A stretch of DNA of 64,000 nt, from positions 558,001 through 622,000 of the forward strand of contig CM076847.1 of the NCBI GenBank assembly GCA_039519185.1. Direction: 5' to 3'. Below, one piece after another: positions 34,668-47,770 of the stretch (within the stretch, counting starts at the first letter, position 1; the number at the start of each line of letters is the position of its first letter). This DNA is from Astragalus membranaceus (Eukaryota; Streptophyta; Magnoliopsida; Fabales; Fabaceae). The notes beneath the pieces are model-generated. The model ran no database searches and had not been told where the DNA came from. It was given only the letters and a program-made list of their open reading frames with translations. The position numbers were made by a program, and so were the translations under genes.

Positions 34668-37132
34668 ATTTATATTATAAGAGCATTATTATGAAATTAT
34701 AGGATTTTTTTTATATATCACGCACTATTCGTTAATCTTTAAGGTAGTAATCGAGTATACCAATGTTTAGTTAAGGTGACCAATTTTTTTTTCTTATGAT
34801 CGCCCATTATAGACCTTTTATCCTCATCTTCCTATTATGATTATGACACGCTGTTCACTCATCCCACAAATTAATTATTAATCACTTACTTTTTTTGGCA
34901 AAAAAATCACTTATTTTAAACTAAATTTTTCTTGTTACCGTGTTATTTGCATACAGTTTTTATTGGCTTTGTCAGCGACTAATCTACATTGAGGAAACAG
35001 ATTGACCACATGTACGCCGCCTTTGTTGGTTTGTGTGGTTCTACCATCCTAATAGAGTTTTTACCACACCCAAGACTCGAACTTGGAATCTTAGAGTGGA
35101 ATCTAAACTCAGCCATTGTTTAAACCAATCTTGTTTAATTATAGGCATTATTAAACTAACCCTTGTTGGTTATTTTAAACAAAACCAAATTTCATTTTTT
35201 ATTTTTTGATGTTACAAGTTAATGTAAATCAGCGTTTTTGATAGCTCTTGATTTTATGTCTTTTGATGTCTTAATGAGGGTTTTTTCACCAACATCATCT
35301 CAATTGTCAATCTCATCAAATAAAATCTCAATTGTCAAAATCTTTCAACGGACCCATTTCACCACATCTAGACTCTTCTAGTCTTCTTCACCTTCCAGTC
35401 AAATAAAACAAACTTTTCTTCACTCATTAATTTCCCATTTCACAATTCCAAAGCCTTTGTTTGTTGTCTATTTCCAATGTCCTGCCCATGCATCTTCTTA
35501 CTCTACTACTTGCGCATATTTCTCCATTTCCTCTGCAACCTCACCGTGCCTTCCTCCTCTATCTCATCTTCCTCTTGGTTCATCGCTTTCACCATGCTTC
35601 TTTGCCCATCCATGCGTGTATACTCTGTGCAAATCGAGTTACTATTACTCTCCCTCTCGGCGATCTTTCCCACTCGTCGGTGATCCCGCTCGCTCGCCGA
35701 CGCTCTCGCTTACTCGCCCGCGATGTTCCTCTCCCTTAACGTCTTTAATCTCATTTCTGCCTGAAAGCTGCAGATTTGGTACCCTCGGCAATAGATCCGT
35801 CCATGCATGCCATCCACATCCCCTCACTTTTTCTCTTCTCCCTCACCAGATTTCACCACCTCCTCCACCTGAAGTTGTGATCTTCCACCATAGCTTTTGT
35901 TCGGTTTGTTCTGTTTTGGCCATTTTTTACTTTTATTTTCGCAGTTTAATCAATGATTTTTTGGTCTATATCTCTTGTTGTGGTTCCGTTTTTGGTAGCT
36001 TAATCCCAACACGGCTTCTTTAATGATCGTCGATTTGTCAAGAGTATGAGTTTCTATCTCAATATCAGTTTTTGTTTCCTCTATAGGCTCTAATCAGATG
36101 TGCATAGAGAATAGCAATAATGGAGGAGGAAGAGGGAGAGAGAAGAGAATACTGAGATAGCTTGAGCGGAGGACCGATGATTCTAATTGAATAACAATTG
36201 CATTTAAAGTTTGCTGTAATTACAATATTGCCACTGAAAAAATTCTCGACTCTCATCCTGAAAAGGCGATATTGTATTATAAAAGGGCGATTTCTTTTTT
36301 TTTGGTACATCCCTTTGTCTACCATATGATGAGTTTTGAATTCACTAAAAAGGTCAAACTAAAGAAAATAAAATAGAATACAATGTTTAGCTTTGATAGT
36401 ATAATTCACGAATATAACATTATATTGATACATATTTTATTACAAAATCAAATAATTTTAAGGGTCAGTGAGATTTAAACCTTATTAATTAGCTAAGGGG
36501 TCAAAATTATTCATTAATTCATCATCCATCCACTAATAAATCCATCTATTTCTTCCGCTACAAACTAAAAACCTTAATGGATTGGATAATCCATCCATTT
36601 AATTCAATGGACCATCGTTGTGGTCTATCCACTATTTTTTTGAAATCCATTGAATTACACTAAAAAAATAAAAGAATCTATTGGATATAAAAAAAACTAA
36701 ATCATCTTTTTTAACAAAAAAAATCTAAAATCTCTCTCTTTCCTTTGTTTTCATCTTCAAAAAACAGAGCACAAGTTAAAGGTGTTCATGATATAAATAA
36801 GCATGCAAGAGTTACTTACTTAGTCAATGCTAGTAAGAAACATTGTTGTTGAAGTATCATTGTGTGTCCTTTGTATTGGTTATATATCTAACTCTTATAC
36901 CGTTAATTATTTTCCCATTTTGGTTTGTGGCAGATTTATCTTCTTGTTTGCCCCTTCTTTGCAAAAAAAGTTGTTTTTGTTGGTTTTTTGTTTTTGTTTT
37001 TTATTTTGGTCTTCCTCGTTTTTATATTTTTATCCTTTAGTTAAGATAATATCATGGCCTAACCGTGTTTTTTACTTATCATTACCATTTTTAGCAACTA
37101 CCAGCCTTATTAACTAGAGAGGAGATAATCGA
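34668..37132. other. AT-rich interval without recognisable genes
   Basis: Apart from the SINE-like fragment I find no coding evidence. The interval 35335-36030 is CT-rich with an open frame (35457-36023) lacking any domain. Sequence around 36490-36660 (tggattggataatccatcc) resembles the MITE-like sequence at 61975-62155. Confidence 0.45.
34990..35140 (-). repeat. tRNA-derived SINE-like fragment
   Basis: On the minus strand a B-box-like GTTCGAGTC (35074-35082) lies about 30 bases downstream of an A-box-like TGGCTGAGTT (35106-35115), the spacing of an internal RNA polymerase III promoter. No clear tail or target duplication was found. Confidence 0.4.
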
Positions 37133-37916
37133 TCTACTATATATTTTACGTTCAAAATATTACTTTGAAATTTTGTTCTTTGCACGATAAGCTCTTTTTC
37201 TTTTGATTATTTATCATTTTTACATATATTGAGATGTGTTTTTTTATTAATATCTACCTTATTTTTTTTAGATAGGGTTTCCACCACTTATGTTTGATGT
37301 TGCTCTATACGTTAACAAAATCGAGTCGAAATTGAAGACATATATTTGTACCTACGATCCAATGATGGTTTACTGTCTTTAGTTTAGTGTTACATGTACC
37401 TCATATATATTATTTTTTTTCTTTATTTTATAGTTTGGAGACTAAAAATCGCAGAGGTCTCCATATCTTTCTTTGAGTGGGAATCTAGATGTCTAGTAGG
37501 TGGTTGGTTTATTATTTGTGTTTATCAATTTTTTAAAATTTGTCTAACCATTATGTGTGATGTGCACTTTGTTTGTTTGTTTGTTGCCACGTGTTCTTTG
37601 ATTTTAGTTTCTTTGCATGTTGAATTCTTCCTTTCATCTCCATGTGTTTCTTTCGTTGTGTGTTTGCCATAGAGGATTTGTTTGCATGATTTGTGACTTG
37701 TTGTGTTACTTGTGTTATGTTTTGTGAGCAATTCTGTGAAGGAGTTTTTAGATTCGTTTTGGTGTAATCCATAAGAGTTGTCATCAATTACCATATATTT
37801 AAAATTTATTATTTTTACTATTATACATATTATAAAATTAAAATTTTAACAACATATTTTTCAACATAATTATAATAAATTGTCATAACCTAACCCCATG
37901 GATAGCACGGGGGTTG
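37133..37916 (+). mobile_element. Possible short Helitron-like element
   Basis: The left end TCTACTATATATTTTACG follows an A, as at a Helitron 5' terminus. Near the right end an ACCCC...GGGGGTT hairpin (37892-37915, containing atagcacgggg) resembles plant Helitron 3' hairpins. The expected CTRR terminus is not seen after it, so this is a weak call. Confidence 0.25.
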
Positions 37917-38083
37917 GGGCGGGTGGAATATAAGAAGTAAGTATCATGTAAATTAAAAATTAGAACATTAGGCTACCATGGATATAGGCAGAAAACAAAT
38001 TCAGAGAAAGAGTAACATGGAAATGACAAAAGCTGCTAGAAAACCAACAACACCTTGTAAACACTATCAGAGTATACTTAATT

Positions 38084-39717
38084 TACATCACTAGCACCCC
38101 AAGATGTGCAAGTATACATAGTCACAAACAAGTAATATAATGATAAGAAAGGTCGAACCCACAGGGATTGGATTAACTTATGTATGTTTACGAAAATATA
38201 AATTGGTGCAACTATACTACTCACAAATTTGGGGTTTTTATGTTAAGTGAAAACAGAATGCAAATATGTAAAAGAATGTGAAGGAAATCAGTTGAAAATG
38301 ATAGTTGAGATGTCTTCACTAAATAATTCACTTTTGAGAGTTTTGTGCTTTTATGTGGTGCAGATGCACCAAGGTGCAGATGCATTGAGTGCAACTGCAT
38401 GAGTATGTGCCTTTCAGCTACTTTCTTCAGAGTTTCGTTACAAGCTTCCTATGTCTAGGCGTGCTAAATAAGTTCACTCCTGCCTTTGAAGTACCTACTG
38501 TTTCACCCTAAGGACTATGTTATCCTATGTCTAGGACTTAACATGGTTTTAACAAAGTTTTCTTTATTACACAAGTTAACAAAGCCTTCATTAAAACACC
38601 CACCTTATTAGTCTTGATTTCTAGTTATAAACCATGTCTGTGAATATAACTCTACTTATTCTAAGCGATCAAGCTTACAATAAGATGGATGTAGTATAAC
38701 ACAAGACCCAAAATACATGCAACACTTAAAGGCACGATAACTTACTCAAAAGCTCATTATAAAGTTAGAACATCTCAACCAAAAAAGATTTAGCTCATAA
38801 TATGCATTGCAAGGCAAAGATAGATGAAATAAAACATATTAATATCAATGAAAGTACAAGAGATATCAATAGGGTAGAGATTACACTGATTAAAGTACTC
38901 TTGCATAAATTTGCCCAGCAGTGCAGAAGCACTGACTTCCTGGTGCAGTTGCACCTAACTAAGTTGATGAAGAAGTGAAGGAAGAAGTCGTCGGTACCTT
39001 CTTGCCAACTAACTACTACTAAAAACTATAAGGAATGAAACTACTAAATTATAAGTGAAGTGTATGATCTATATATCTTATGATGTGAGATATGAGATAT
39101 TGTTCAAGTGAGAAGTGGAAGCCTTTATATAGCCTTGGAGGTTTCCTTCAAGTGAGGGTTTGCTTGGAGATCAAGCTGACCAAAGGTGCTTAACCATGGT
39201 TACTTTTCAGAGCTTTGATTGAGGAGATTGAGTCCAAAAGAGAGGTCCAATTGTGGAAGACCATGTGTCCTAGATGCGTAGCCTTTCATGATGATTTCCC
39301 ATTGTGGGCGCCTCCTCTTGCATGTTGGCATGTGCCTCCATGTGACTTGTGACTAAGCATGATGTCATAGAAATGTTTATGCATTGGTATGAATTGAGGT
39401 GCTTCAAATGTGGGTTTAAATCTGCCTTCAGCGCAGGATGGTGCAGATGCACTGTTTTAAATGTGGTTAGTGCAGATGCACTGTTTGTTTCTTTGGTGTA
39501 GTTGCACCTAACTGCAAGTGCACTGAACAAACATATCAAACATACTAATATATATATATATATATACAAAATGCTTAAATCATTACATAATCCTCTTTGA
39601 AACATAGAATGTTGTTATTTTACTTCATACTACTATATTTAACACATATTACACTTGGTTTCAAGTAATTAGTTATGTTTAGATGCATAAATAACTCTAT
39701 ATAAAATAGAGTTATCA
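38084..39717 (-). repeat. Solo-like Athila-type LTR C
   Basis: In minus orientation it starts TGATAACTCTATTTTATATA with a perfect 10-bp stem (ATAACTCTAT/ATAGAGTTAT). It shares backbone blocks with the LTRs of A and B (tcctatgtctagg; gtgcctttcag; the tacttgcacatc end). The far end lacks the usual CAACA and no target duplication was found, so that border is approximate. It carries TGCAGATGCA-type palindromes at 38359, 38375, 38390, 38922, 38944, 39442, 39471, 39497 and 39513. No internal sequence adjoins it. Confidence 0.7.
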
Positions 39718-39779
39718 GTAGGTGTGGGAATAGGTCAGGCCAACCGACAGGGGCCTACAGTCAAGTCCACTACAAGAAT

Positions 39780-40145
39780 AATTGATTTTTCCGGCCAGGA
39801 GTTTCCGGCGGATATAGATCCGCCGCAAATATTCCGGCGGATTCTAGGCATTTCCGGCGGATTTTATCCGCCGCAAAGTTACCGGCAAAATAATTGACGT
39901 TTGCGGCGGATTAATTTTCGACTTGGATTTTGCGGCGGATTTATCGGTTTTTGCGGCGGATTTGGGATTACAAAAATTTATTTTTTTACGAGATTTTAAC
40001 AATCCGCCGGTAAGGTTATTTCCGGCGGATATTTGCCAATTTTGAAATTCATAAACCGCCGCAAATTCAACTCCGTCCGCCGCAAATCCTCTAATCCGCC
40101 GCAAAGCCCATAAATCCGCCGGTAACTGCCATTTCCGGCGGATCA
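39780..40145. repeat. Left subterminal repeats of CACTA 3
   Basis: More than a dozen copies of TCCGCCG(C/G)(A/T)AA or its complement occur in both orientations directly inside the left terminus. They are presumed binding sites of the element's own TnpA-like protein. A second cluster of the same repeats occurs at 41150-41450. Confidence 0.82.
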
Positions 40146-40210
40146 TGCCTTTTGACCGTTTGACTTCGTTTCTCCTATATAAACGCCTTCTCCCCTTCTT
40201 CTTTTTCACA
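40146..40210 (+). promoter_or_regulatory. Promoter-like block, copy 1
   Basis: gccttttgaccgtttgac is followed by cctatataaacgcc (TATA-like at 40176-40183). The same block recurs at 41451-41520 (ttttgaccgttggctgcg, then cctatatatatcc), where it precedes the transposase gene. This copy instead reads into an inverted repeat. Confidence 0.6.
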
Positions 40211-40246
40211 CCTCTACCAATACTCTCATTCTCTTGATACGGCACT

Positions 40247-40825
40247 CTCTTAATACGGCACTCTCTTGAGCATTGTCGGCAGCGGCTCCAATAGAGTGGC
40301 GTATGTCTCCATTTTTTTGTAAAAATATTTCCACATTGTCATGAACACCCCTTCATCTTTTTCGTTAAAAGTAACCCCTTTATCAGCAAAAAGCTCCTCC
40401 TCATTATTTTCACCACAAGAGACATATACGCTCATCAAACGCTCGGTATCATCCTCCAACTTAACAACCCGTCCTTGCAGTTCCTCAAACTTTCTATTTA
40501 GAGATTCAATCATCTTTTGAAAAGATGGTTTCTTGTGAAACTTTCTATTTTGAAAATATGGTTGAATCTCTAAATAGAAAGTTTGAGGAACTGCAAGGAC
40601 GGGCTGTTAAGTTGAAGGATGATACCGAGTGTTTGATTAACGTATATGTCTCTTGTGGTGAAAATAATGAGGAGGAGCTTTTTGCTGATAAATGGGTTAC
40701 TTTTAACGAAAAAGATGAAGGGGTGTTCACGACAATGTGGAAATTTCTTTACAAAGAAATGAAGACATACGCCACTCTAATGGAGCTGCTGCCGACAATG
40801 CTCAAGAGAGTGTCATATCAAGATA
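40247..40825. repeat. Long inverted repeat (hairpin) of an unknown coding fragment
   Basis: The left arm (about 40247-40513) and right arm (about 40559-40825) are highly similar reverse complements with a spacer of about 45 bp. Both arms encode the same peptide on opposite strands (left minus, right plus), starting (I/V)ESLNRKFEELQGR and ending LPTMLKRV. The peptide looks like a coiled coil followed by an acidic segment; I do not recognise it. A transcript from the promoter-like block just upstream would fold into a stem of about 265 bp. It may be a captured gene fragment. Confidence 0.8.
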
Positions 40826-40889
40826 ATGGCGTAGGTCTCTGTTTAGGGGTAGCAGACATTAAATATATATTTTACTGCTTTTCCCAATT

Positions 40890-41170
40890 TTTACTGTTTT
40901 AGATTATTTTATTTTTTTGTATGGATATTTTATTAATTGCATGGATATTTTTTTGGTGATAATATTTTACTGCTTTTCCCAATTTTTATTTTTTAAATTA
41001 AAAATTAATTAGTTATTGGATTTTATTTTTTTATCAATAATTAAAAAAATTAATAAAATAATATATATTTTTAATTAAAACGATTTTTTTAAAAAAATAA
41101 AATTTATTTTTTAAAAATAATAATAATTTTTTTAAAAAAAAAATGGTACTTTGCGGCGGATTTGTGTCGT
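40890..41170 (+). repeat. Copy of the element's 3'-end sequence near its 5' end
   Basis: This stretch (tttagattattttattttt through tggtactttgcggcggatt) is almost the same as 54850-55130, which lies just before the right subterminal repeats. It is in direct orientation. The left end of CACTA 3 therefore contains a promoter copy, the hairpin and a 3'-end fragment before the second promoter copy, as if a deletion derivative had fused to a full-length element. Confidence 0.8.
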
Positions 41171-41450
41171 TTGCGGCGGATATTGAGTATTGGCGGCGGA
41201 TATTTGCGGCGGATTGTGGTTTTTGCGGCGGTTTTTTTGGTGTTTTTAAAAAAAAGGTGCGGTATTTTAATTTGAACTATCCGCCGCAAAGACCCAGAAT
41301 CCGCCGCAAAGCTCCGTTAAAAAAAACCCGCGGATATTAAATTTCAAAATCCGCCGCAAAGCCCCAGAATCCGCCGCAAAGCTTCGTAAAAAAAAAACCC
41401 GCGGATATTAAATTTCAAAATCCGCCGCAAATCTCCGTTTGCGGCGGATA

Positions 41451-41660
41451 TTACCTTTTGACCGTTGGCTGCGTTTTCCTATATATATCCATTCCCCACT
41501 TCTCATTCTTCACACTTCTAACAATCCTCCCATTCTCTTCTTAAAATTTCTCTTTTACTCTCTCCAAATTCTCTCCTTCTCTACTAAATCTCTTTTTGAA
41601 GTGTAGCGCTTCCTCCCTACGAATTGTCTTCAGCTCTTATTGGGAAATTTCTTCAAGGTA
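41451..41660 (+). promoter_or_regulatory. Promoter and leader of the CACTA 3 transposase gene
   Basis: Just after the second cluster of subterminal repeats lies cctatatatatcc (TATA-like, about 41478-41490). A pyrimidine-rich leader follows, with a possible donor (cttcaag|gtatgt, near 41659). An AT-rich interval then leads to the ATG at 42231. No coding sequence is seen between. Confidence 0.55.
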
Positions 41661-42230
41661 TGTTTTTGATATGAGTTAATAGTTTTAGTTTTTAATTTTT
41701 TTTTTAATATTCGTTTTTAAATTATTTTATAATAATATGAGTTTGTTACTAATTGTGTTGTTTTTTGTTTAGGTATTGTTTGTGTTCCTCCTTTTTCCTC
41801 TCTGCTTGAGTTCAGGATAAGCTTCAAGCCAAAGTCTTCTCTTCACTACGGTTAGTTGTTAAAGTAATTAATAAAATATTACTTACTTCACTATTTTTAG
41901 TAAAATTTTGTTACAAATTTTGTTTGCAATAATAATACAAATTAATTTATATTGAAAAAACTTATTTATTAAGTTCACTTATAAATTTTATTAACATATA
42001 TTGTCTTATAAAAATTGAAATTTAAAATTAAATTTGGAATTATTATTTATAATGTTTAAATTATTAGTATATAACATTATTAAAAAATTAATTCTGTTGC
42101 TTGTAATTAATTGGTAGTTTATTGAAATATCAAAATAAAATGAGTAATATATAAATATATATATCAAAATATGAAGTAATTGATAGTTTATTTTATTTAT
42201 ATTGTAGTGTAGTATACGTAGTTCTTGAAA

Positions 42231-45200
42231 ATGGATCGTAGTTGGATGTATGATCGATTGTATCCTGGAAGAACTGGTGTAAAACGACGTTTTGTAGAAG
42301 GAGTAGAAGAGTTTATTTTTTGTGCTAAGTACATTGATCATGAAGAATTTGGGCGACAAGGCGGTATTAGATGTCCGTGCTTGAAATGTTCATTTCGAGC
42401 TATAAAAAATGAACAGGAAGTTAGACTTCATTTGTACAATAATGGGTTTAGGCCAAATTATTGGACATGGAGTCGTCACGGGGAAGGAGCGCCAGGGGTA
42501 GCTGCAGTTCCCGCGGTTAATGTTCCGGTTGAAGTAGTAGATCACACATCAAGTAGTTATTCAGTGACTACGACATCTGAAGAATGGGGAATACAACCGT
42601 TAGATGTTTATCAGGGAATGATATCTGACGTTGTTGGAGTAAATTTGGATTTTGAAGAACCAGATGCTGACGAAGTTCCAAATGAGGAATCTCAAAGGTT
42701 TTACATGTATTTGAGTGAGACAAATAAACCCATATTTGAAGGATCTACAGACTCAAAATTATCAATGTGTGTTCGGTTGTTGGGTCTTAAGTCTCAATTT
42801 AATGTTGCTGAGTTGTGCATGGAATATATGACCAAAATGATGTTGGATGCAACCCCCATTAGAGGGAGTTTACCGCAAAGTTATTATGAAGCTAAAAGAG
42901 TGGTATCGAAGCTTGGCTTAAAATCTAAAAGGATTGATTGTTGTGTGTCTGGTTGCATGCTCTATTATAACAATGAGTTTGGCATAAATGATGGAGAGTT
43001 GTCGGAATGCAAGTTGTGTGGACAACCACGCTATCGTGTCAGTAGATCAGGGATGAGCATATGCAAACCGGTTCCACGAAAATCAATGTTCTATCTGCCT
43101 CTTATTCCAAGGCTACAGAGGATGTTTACTTCAATGGAGACCGCGGGTAAAATGACATGGCACCATCAAAATAGAAATAATTCTGGTGAATTACGTCACT
43201 CATTTGATGGTGAAGCTTGGAAGCATTTTGATCGTGTTCATCCAGATTTTGCCAGTGATCCACGCAATGTTTGGCTTGGTTTGTGCTCTGATGGTTTCAC
43301 ACCATATATTCAAGCCTCGGCAACACCGTATTCATGTTGGCCAGTTATTGTTACCCCATACAACCTTCCTCCAGAAATGTGTATGTCCAAACCATACATG
43401 TTTTTAAATTCTATTATTCCAGGGCCAAGTAATCCAACAGCTGGTATTGACATCTATTTGCAACCTTTGATTGATGACCTAAAAAGGTTGTGGAATGGTG
43501 TTTTAACTTATGATCTGGCACGCAAACAAAATTTTGTGATGAGGGCGGCTTTGATGTGGACCATTAATGACTTCCCTGCCTATGGAATGTTGTCTGGATG
43601 GGGGACACATGGTAAGATGGCGTGTCCGATTTGCATGGTTGACACAAAGGCTTTTAGTCTTAAATACGGAGGAAAAGTTTCATGGTTTGACTCGCACCGT
43701 AGGTTCTTACCTATGGATCACCCATTTAGAAAGGAGAAATATGCGTTCATCAAGGGAAATGTTGAAACAGCTGGACCTCCTCGTCAGTTGACACCAGAGG
43801 AAGTTTGGAATAGTGTTAGGGATATCCCTCCTCTGGAAGTCGTAGCCGTGTTGTTTCTCGTCCAGATGGCTATGGACAATGGCACAATTAGACAAAAAAA
43901 AGTATTTTTTGGGAACTTCCCTATTGGAAAGATAATCTATTGAGACACAATCTCGATGTCATGTATATAGAGAAGAATTTTTTTGACAACATATTTAACA
44001 CTGTCATGAACGTGAAAGGCAAAACGAAAGACAATGAGAAAGCTAGGAAGGATATAGATCATTTCTGTAGACGAAAGGATTTGTTGTTGGTTGAGCAAGG
44101 TACTAGGATTTTGAAACCCAAAGCCAATTATACTTTATCTACCGAACAAGCGAAAGCAGTTTATCAGTGGATAAAAGAGTTGAAAATGCCAGACGGTTAT
44201 TCTTCCAATTTATCTAGATGTGCGGATGTGGATAATGGGAGGTTGCATGGGATGAAGAGTCATGATTGTCACGTATTCATGGAGTGCTTACTTCCTATCG
44301 CTTTTAGTTCGTTGCCAACACACGTTTTGAATCCGCTCATTGAAATAAGTCAATACTTTGAGAATTTGTGTTCTGCAACGCTAAAAGCTGATGATCTTTC
44401 AAAAATGGAACAAGACATCCCACTTATCTTATGCAAGTTGGAGAGGGTATTTCCACCTGGTTTCTTTGATTCTATGGAGCATCTACCCGGTGCATCTCGC
44501 ATATGAAGCTAAACTTGGCGGACCTGTCCAATACAGATGGATGTATCCGTTTGAAAGGTCAGCTAATTTTTAATTATAATATAAGAAACAAGTTTAAATT
44601 AAAATATATGACTATTATATTAATATCATATTCTCTAGGTTCATGGGTGATTCAAAAAGATCGGTGAAAAACAAAGCTAGAGTTGAAGGATCGATATGTT
44701 CTTCTTACCTACACTGTGAAACAACACATTTTTGTTCTCATTATTTCAAGAATCAGTTTGCTCCTGGAAGCAGTCGAAATGAAGTGGATACTGAATGACG
44801 ACATCCTTTGGCTTTGTCTGTCTTTTGTCTACCCGGTCGTCCATCTGGGAAGGAGTCAACTCACTGGCTAACAGATGAAGAGTTAAGTTCAGCACATGTT
44901 CATGTGTTGATAAACTGTACTGAGGTGCAACCATTTATTGAGTATGTTCCTCAACATTAACAATCGATCTTAATTAGTTAATATAGTAGACAAGTGTAAC
45001 AATTAAATTATTTCTTTTTAGGGAGTTCTTGTCATCAGAGGCAGTACGTGAAGACCAATCTTCTGCTCATATTCATGCGCATTTTCCAATGTGGTTTAGT
45101 CAATATGTGTATTCCCTCCCGCCAAATCCTACCAACCAACACTTGAGGAACATATCAAACGGTCCTCGAAGACGTGTTAAAGAATGGCACACATATTTTG

Positions 45201-45826
45201 TCAATGGATACAAATTTCACACCAATGAATGGACACAGGGTAGAGAGACAGTCAATAGTGGAGTGTGCATGAAGGGGGTCACTGGAGGAGGTGAAGATGA
45301 TTTTTATGGTGTGGTTCAACACATATATGAACTTCAGTACCCCCATCTAGATTTTAGTCCAAAGGTAGTGGTTTTTTATTGTAATTGGTTTGATCCGTCT
45401 GCTCGAGGAACAAAGGTGAATCCAACGTCAAATACAGTGGACATTAAAATGAATGGTAGATATCGACTGTATGATCCGTTCGTCATTGCACAAAATGTGA
45501 GACAAGTCTATTATGTCCCTTATCCATCAATGCGGACTGATAAGCGTGGTTGGTGTGTCGCAATTAAAACAAAACCAAGAGGTCGCATTGATCAGACAAA
45601 TGATGACACGGTGGAAGATATGCCATATCAAATGGAAGAGATGTCTAATGTAAATGAAGTGATTCAAGTTGAACCCATTGTTCGTTTATGTGATGAGCCA
45701 AACACCGGCGATGAAGTTGTTGATGACGAAGATGCTGATGGTGAAGATGCAACAGACCACATTGGTGTATCAAGAATTCACTCCTCCGATGATGATGATT
45801 TTGAGAATGAATGGGATTCAAATTAG
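42231..45826 (+). pseudogene. CACTA TnpD-type transposase (tnp2 family), broken
   Basis: The start is ATG 42231 (MDRSWMYDRLYPG), the usual beginning of the plant transposase-associated domain, with zinc-binding IRCPCLKC and WTWSRHGE. The tnp2 core follows: LPQSYYEAKRVVSKLGL, CMLYYNNEF...CKLCGQPRY, LIPRLQRMFTS, WKHFDRVHPDFASDPRNVWL, GLCSDGFTPY and FPAYGMLSGWGTHGKMACPI. Near 43836 the frame slips; after a TAG where WTKKSIFWELPYW is expected it continues LLRHNLDVMYIEKNFFDNIF. A further slip occurs near 44495. Introns are suggested at 44558-44638 and 44942-45021. The last exon reads WHTYFVNGYKFHTNEW and FYCNWFDPSARGTK (the DUF4216 region) and ends acidic. This would be the catalytic subunit; it is not functional. 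Confidence 0.9.
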
Positions 45827-46269
45827 TTATTTATGTTTCAATCAATTATATAAGGATGTAATTTATGTTTCAACAATCCTATTTTTAATGAAGGATGTTA
45901 TTTTTAATGAAGGATGTTATTTGTTTGAGAATGATTGGGATTCAAATTATTTATTTTAATGAGTTTTGTATATGTTTATGTTAACCTTGTTTAGTATATG
46001 TTTGTTTGTTTAAATGTATATGTTTAGATCTATACAGATATGGCATCTCATGATGACTCGGGATCCGATCATGACGGCGCATATGTTCCTCCTCCACCTC
46101 CCGATGCCGCCAGCACTAGCAGGCGGAAGACATCTACTCGCCTAGGGCGCCGTGTTCAGCCTACGCGTGTTGTTGTTACTACTGGCGGATATTTGCCACC
46201 ACCTGTGTCTGAGGATGGTGCTAGTACTAGTACTGCAGGGGCCCATCGATTCCAGTTGGTACTGAGGGC

Positions 46270-47770
46270 TGTTGTGCGAAAAGTAGATGTGCAAGTATAC
46301 ACAGTCGCAACAAGTAATATAATGATAAGTAAAGATCGTTCCCACGGAGATTGTTGAGGTTACTTCTATATTTAAATTAGTAATTTAGCTAGTGAGCAAA
46401 ACAAGTAACAAATACAAGTTGTCAACAAGTATTGTCATTGTGATTAACATAAATGTAAATGAATAAATAAAGATGTGAAAACAGAAATGAATTGAAAGTA
46501 TTTAAGAGTGATTTGGATAGCTCAGTAGTTATGTAAATTCCCAAGAGTAGTGTTCTATAATATTAGATGCTGTAGCGTTAAGCGCTGTAGCGCTTCAGAA
46601 TCCGTAGACGCTGTAGCGCCTTGGTGGCGTGCCTTTCAGTCACTATCGTCAGGGTTATGTTACAAGACTCCTATGTCTAGGCTCTAAATAAGTTTTACCC
46701 CTGTATATTAAGCTCATACAACATTTGCCTTATGAACTATTACTCCCCTATGTCTAGAGTTAAGTAGTGCTTCCTTTAAATGTCTTTAAATAGTTTTCAT
46801 TCATATCATTCCTTGAGTTCTCTTTGTGAACCATGTCTGTACCCACAAAGTTACCTTGTTTTAGTTGGCCATTCCCAAAACAAAGTTAAAAGCATTATGA
46901 CACAAGGAATAAAACGCAAACATCATAATATTACATAAAAGCTACTCAAAGTTCATTACACACTAAGAACAATCCAACTACAACAAGATTAGCTCATCAC
47001 AAGTTCCATCAACATAATACAACTAGAGAGTATGTATTACCGTATGAAGACAAGAGAAGAGTGGTTGCAAAAGATACACTCCAATGATCCCAAGTAGCAT
47101 ACAAATGATGAAGTTGAGGTGTGAGCAAAACCTTGAATGAAGACTAGAAAACTATACTAAAAATAAAAGCTTAAGAGTGGAATAACAATGGAGGAAAACT
47201 ACTATGTCAAGATAGTTCCCTCCATGTTAAAACTCTCTCTACGTATGTTACTTCTTATGATACTTCCTAAAGAAGCATTCTATTCTAATTTAATCTAACC
47301 AAGTCTTAATAAAATAATAATAATAATTCATGATCATAAAACTTAGATATTATTCATAAAGCTACTTTACAAAAAGGTGTGATGATTAAAATCACCAACT
47401 ATCACATGGGACACATGTAGGAGGCGCCAAGTGTCTTTGGAGCATCCACTTGCGTGCTGAAATGTCATGCTAAGGATAAGAGATAAGGGTGATGACTCAT
47501 CATTTCAGCAAGTGGCTTTATAAATATCCAAATTTCCCACCGTCATATAGGCGCTGTAGCGTCTACCGCTGGTTTACCGCTGCAGCACTCAAGCAAAACA
47601 TCAATATATTCACAAAGGCACCAAATGTGTCAAATGATAACAAACAAGCTCCTAACCCTTCTTTCCTCTAAATAACTAATATTTACCTAATATAGCACAA
47701 ATATTACTTGAGAACTTGTGTTGATTTAAGTATTAAGAGCACAATTAACCTATATAAAATAGAGTTATCA
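46270..47770 (-). repeat. LTR (3' in element sense) of element B
   Basis: In minus sense it starts TGATAACTCTATTTTATATA and ends CGCACAACA. It shares the backbone of the LTRs of A and C. The palindromic motif GCTGTAGCG occurs at 46569, 46584 (15 bp apart) and 46610, and again at 47553 with degenerate followers to 47587. Confidence 0.9.

Noticed and set aside
35457..36023. 188-codon frame
   Set aside because: CT-rich composition, no domain, other frames over the same DNA also open, no splice or promoter context.
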